Below are positions 60,767 through 64,000 of a DNA stretch of 64,000 nucleotides, piece by piece (the stretch's first letter is position 1; every line of letters starts with the position of its first letter). Under the pieces are notes generated by a model. It did no database searches. It saw only the letters and a list, made by a program, of their open reading frames with translations, and was not told where the DNA came from. The position numbers and the translations under genes are program-made. The stretch covers positions 7,507,118-7,571,117 of the forward strand of contig OY811980.1 of assembly GCA_963681505.1 (NCBI GenBank), given 5' to 3'. The stretch is from Eunapius fragilis (taxonomy: Eukaryota > Porifera > Demospongiae > Spongillida > Spongillidae).

Positions 60767-60900
60767 GCGCAAATTGTGAATTTGCGCAATTTGTAAATTG
60801 CGCTGCGCAATTTGTGGATTTGCGCAACAATTTATAAATTGTTGCGCAAACTGTGAATCGTACTATTCACGGTCCGTTTATAAATTGCGCAACGAAAGTT
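60767..60900. repeat. Cluster of TTGCGCAA palindromes
   Basis: Within about 130 bases TTGCGCAA or GCGCAATTT occurs repeatedly in both orientations (AAATTGCGC/TGCGCAATTT, CAATTTATAAATTG, TATAAATTGCGCAA), forming several nested hairpins. Confidence 0.85.
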
Positions 60901-61369
60901 TCTTGATAAATGGCATGAAGTTTACACGCATGCAACACACCAACCCATGAACTGCACATGTATGTGTGTATCCGTGGCGATTCATTTCATCCTTTGGCAC
61001 ACAGTGCATTTCCAGTCACAATTTGGATTCCTAAATACTGCATCAGGAATATGTTCACAGGACTTGTGATACCACTCCTTGCATATGCTACACTGGGACA
61101 TACGTGTGTCAGCATCAGCTGGCATATGACATGTGCAGAATATATATATGTACTCAAATTTGGGGCGGTTTCCCTGGCTTTATTGGCTTCGATGGAAATG
61201 GTACAATCTGTTCTTTAGACAAGCATTCAAGAAAATGTGACCATTATCATATAGCTTAGTCTGTTCATACTCACGATGTTGCCATAAGCCAAATCAGTAG
61301 CACATGCTAATGATGCTATAGCGTATGCACCACATGTGTGAGTGAAAATGCAAGTGTATAGGTACTGAA

Positions 61370-61371
<2 letters not shown>

Positions 61372-61422
<51 letters not shown>
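61372..61422. repeat. (GT)n microsatellite
   Basis: About 25 GT dinucleotides directly before a MITE end. Confidence 0.95.
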
Positions 61423-61424
<2 letters not shown>

Positions 61425-61427
61425 TCC

Positions 61428-61680
61428 CAGAGGCGGATCCAGGGGGGGGGTTTTGGGGGTTGCAACCCCCCCTTTCATATATGGTAACGCCCCCTCTTCT
61501 GCTAAACAGCCCCTCCCCCTTCCCCGCTTTTTGTATCGGGCCTGAAGCGCTGGACAGCACCCTCCCCCCCCCCCTCCGCTTTTCGTATCGGGCCTTAAAT
61601 GGACAGCACCCCCCCCCCCCCCCCATGGAACGCCGTATGTTGCAAAACTTTTCACCAGGGAGCGGGCCATGTAGTTAGCA
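61428..61680. mobile_element. MITE fragment, CAGAGGCGGATCCAGG family
   Basis: The left end resembles the termini at 53873 and 60084, and the interior has CTTTTCGTATCGGGCC with GACAGCACCC twice. No matching right end was found, so the right limit is approximate and the copy is probably truncated. Further long C and G runs follow to about 61870. Confidence 0.65.
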
Positions 61681-62136
61681 ATGAATTATATTTCAGCGCC
61701 CCCCCCCCCCCCCCCCCCCTATGGTGCACGTTACGCGCCCCCCCCAAAAAACTCAACCTGGACTCAATAATACCTACGCGCCCGCCCGGGTAGCATTAAT
61801 TCATGAATTTCATTAACGTGATTTGGAGAGGGGGCGCTAACAACAAGGGGGGGGGGGGGGGGGGGGGGAGAGGAGAGGAGAAAGAGGGGTTGGTTGGCTT
61901 AAACGATTGATGTGCTACCACGGTTCTGTGTGTACAGGTGTATGTATATGTGTATTGAGAAGGGTCGGAGAACCTGAAAAGTAAAATGTTATATAGCAAC
62001 TGAATTTTTTTAAATTTTTTTATATTGCAGTAATAAAACATTCTAACACACACAAAATGAAATCAAAAAATAATAAATAAAAATGATTAAGAGATAAACA
62101 ATTAAGATTTTAAAGCATGACATTCAGGCAAAGATA
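61681..62136. other. Repeat-rich spacer
   Basis: Homopolymer C (61699-61719) and G (61849-61868) runs and AT-rich sequence. No gene seen. Confidence 0.6.
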
Positions 62137-62139
62137 GTG

Positions 62140-62805
62140 GGCAACCCTGCTCCATCGTCCGTACCAATTGCACTCCTCCATTTGGTGCGAGAGCCCCTCA
62201 GACAGAAGTTTGTTGCTCTGAGTATGGCGAATGAGAATCGTGTATGGCGAATGAGAATCGTGCTAACATCCATCCTAGTACTTCACTGTTGGATTTGTCC
62301 CACTTATGGGCAAGTTTCTGAGCAAGTTGTTTGACAAAAAATTTGCTTCTCGACCCAGGACTCCGTCAACTGACACAACAAGAGGTGTGAAGGAGGCTCA
62401 GCGAAGAGCTGCTGCTTCTGAGTATTTCTTCTTCAGAATGGCAGTAACAACTCGTTATGAGTGCGACGAGGCGTCAGTGTCTGTGACACGTACATCAAAC
62501 AACGCCACTGTCTGGGGCTGCCATACACCTCTGATACTCAGATCAGCAATTAGGGAGGGTACACCTTCTGCATCATTTGCCTCTTGTACGATTGGTTCTT
62601 TTACGACTTCCTTGTAAACAAGTGATGCTAGGTCGCCAATAACATCTCTAACTTCATTACGACGTGTTACAAGACCTCCCTTCTTGCAGTCAAGAGCATG
62701 TTCCAAACTGGTTGCAGCTCCGCATCCATCGCAATTGGCTGGCACAAAAATGTAAATACGACTAATTATGTTTATAATACGTACAATATTATGTGTAGTC
62801 GTCAT
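62140..62805 (-). pseudogene. Decayed C-terminal part of a LINE-type reverse-transcriptase polyprotein
   Basis: On the minus strand the frame reads CDGCGAATSLEHALDCKKGG and then LVTRRNEVRDVIGDLASL, with a Cys-x2-Cys-x8-His-x4-Cys zinc motif that commonly ends the RT polyproteins of invertebrate LINEs. Next come SLIADLSIRGVWQPQTVALF and FDVRVTDTDASS. After a stop, remnants continue (KKKYSEAAALR, stop, ASFTPLVVSVDG; LGWMLARFSFAI) with at least two stops and an 18-base duplication (GTATGGCGAATGAGAATC, 62223-62258). It is 5'-truncated, as dead LINE copies usually are. Confidence 0.72.
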
Positions 62806-62940
62806 GTAATTTGATTTTCACCAAAAGTAAAAATGAATTTATATGAGACACTTACCATTTTTAATCGTGCATGTCATTGTTTTCATGCATTGATGGCCCC
62901 CAATTAATCTATATATCTGATAATGTCTAACAATTCTTCC

Positions 62941-63131
62941 CTAGTGTTCTGGTGTTTTACTCCATGTCTTCTGCATTGAGCTTTCACAAACAATTAATAC
63001 TTGTTCTAAATTCAAACTGGTATAACGTTCATGCAAAATTTGTTTCCATGCATTAACACTTGCTGCACACTGTGCTAGCAGAGCTCTAGCATTGGCCCTT
63101 AACTGATTACTTGGGATTTGGAACAACTCAG
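62941..63131 (-). CDS. Possible 3'-terminal exon of an unknown gene
   Basis: The acceptor CACTTTTCAG|CT is followed by 63 codons ending in TAG at 62941-62943 (ELFQIPSNQLRANARALLAQ, then CAASVNAWKQILHERYTSLN). The composition looks like a helical protein, but I do not recognise the family. Its upstream exon would lie above 63200 or beyond the window. It could be transposon-derived, given the surroundings. Confidence 0.3.
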
Positions 63132-63153
63132 CTGAAAAGTGAAACATGTTCAA

Positions 63154-64000
63154 AGCTAGTCAATATATATGTTTGCCTACATTGTTTCCTATTGGCAACA
63201 TGCGTAATTCTTGACTGCAAGGGTGTACAGACCCAACCAATTTCCTTGCACTTGGGGATCACTAACAGCATGTTTCATTAACTACTTCAGGCTGCCGACA
63301 CAGCTGTAACACTCATTATCAGTATTGAGTAGTGGTGTAATGTAAGGCAAAGTGCAGCTGACTTGCTTAGTGACCAATTAGGAATCAGAACATCACAGCT
63401 AGATGGCTGAGTCCTGCTCTTGTCTGATCCCTCGAGCACTCTTATCTATACTTTACAGCCCGCACAGGACAAGGCAATAATAGTGTGGTATGTAACCACA
63501 TCAGCATCATGCTTGCATGTCAGGAAGCGATGGCCAAGGCCAGTGATCCAGTGAAGGTTTAGAACAATCCAAGCAAGTTAACCTTATATATAACTTCAAA
63601 CCCACACCTGTAAAAAATACAGGTAAAATATTTGCGGCTTGGAGGTAGGGACGGGGGGTATAGTTACATGTATATATGGACTGTGTCCCTCTGGGAGGAT
63701 TAATTGTACGTGAAGACAATAATGCAGGAGACGAAATTTGTTAATTGTACCATAATCTACTAAGATGTAAGTTCTGTTGAAAACCAGGTATGTTATTGAA
63801 TTATTCAGGCATTTAATTAAAAAAATACCTGATTAGGGATTGTGTTACATTGCTTCATTGGCAAAAATGAAGGCTTTAATTCAAAAACAGCACAAGTTAT
63901 GTGCTTGCATAGCTATTGCAATTAGAGAATGTAACTTGTGGGAAGGTTGGTCATTCAAGATGCAAGATAAAATCTTTGCAGCTAGGTGGTATGGCGAAGT
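63154..64000. other. Unannotated right end
   Basis: AT-rich sequence with no supported exon, RNA gene or repeat that I can recognise. Confidence 0.5.

Overview
The window is nuclear DNA of an animal. Its genes are rich in short introns with GT-AG ends, many genes are only tens to a few hundred bases apart, and the gene content is metazoan: a Commander-complex subunit, a transgelin, and receptor tyrosine phosphatases with Ig and FN3 ectodomains. The compactness, the receptor-phosphatase expansion and the repeat spectrum suggest an early-branching animal, most likely a sponge. That placement is inference, not proof.

Layout. 1-224: 3' end of an unrecognised plus-strand gene. 295-855: PLGRKT (minus, 3 exons, complete). 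991-6137: REXO1 (minus, 15 exons, complete, about 1105 aa). 6243-8890: TTC4 (plus, 9 exons, complete). 9000-9954: transgelin/calponin-family gene (minus, 5 exons). 10283-11617 and 13172-14551: two intronless inositol-polyphosphate 5-phosphatase genes with SKICH tails (minus, tandem paralogues). 15551-25562: CCDC93 (plus, 23 exons, 620 aa). 27193-34350: a receptor tyrosine phosphatase with a mucin-like repeat ectodomain (RPTP-1, plus, 18 exons, 1158 aa). 34822-53269: a very large receptor tyrosine phosphatase with about 20 Ig-like and 3 FN3 domains (RPTP-2, plus, about 41 exons). From 53.3 kb on the sequence is repeat-rich: a 1.3-kb minisatellite, a duplicated receptor first exon at 57119-57200, an intact-looking DNA transposon (57491-59995) with its own two-exon gene, several MITEs and a decayed LINE tail.

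The housekeeping genes (REXO1, TTC4, CCDC93, PLGRKT) are unrelated neighbours. The two RPTPs form a tandem receptor cluster. Each has an active membrane-proximal phosphatase domain and a modified distal one, and the stray signal-peptide exon at 57.1 kb implies a third family member whose body is displaced or lost.

The most unusual pattern is structural. At least six minisatellites sit on 5' splice sites, and their repeat unit contains the last bases of the exon plus the donor GT, so the real donor is followed by several to a dozen copies of itself. This occurs in CCDC93 and RPTP-1, with donor-adjacent arrays also in TTC4. Exon boundaries given here were read by hand; where I give a total length, the reading frames across all junctions add up.
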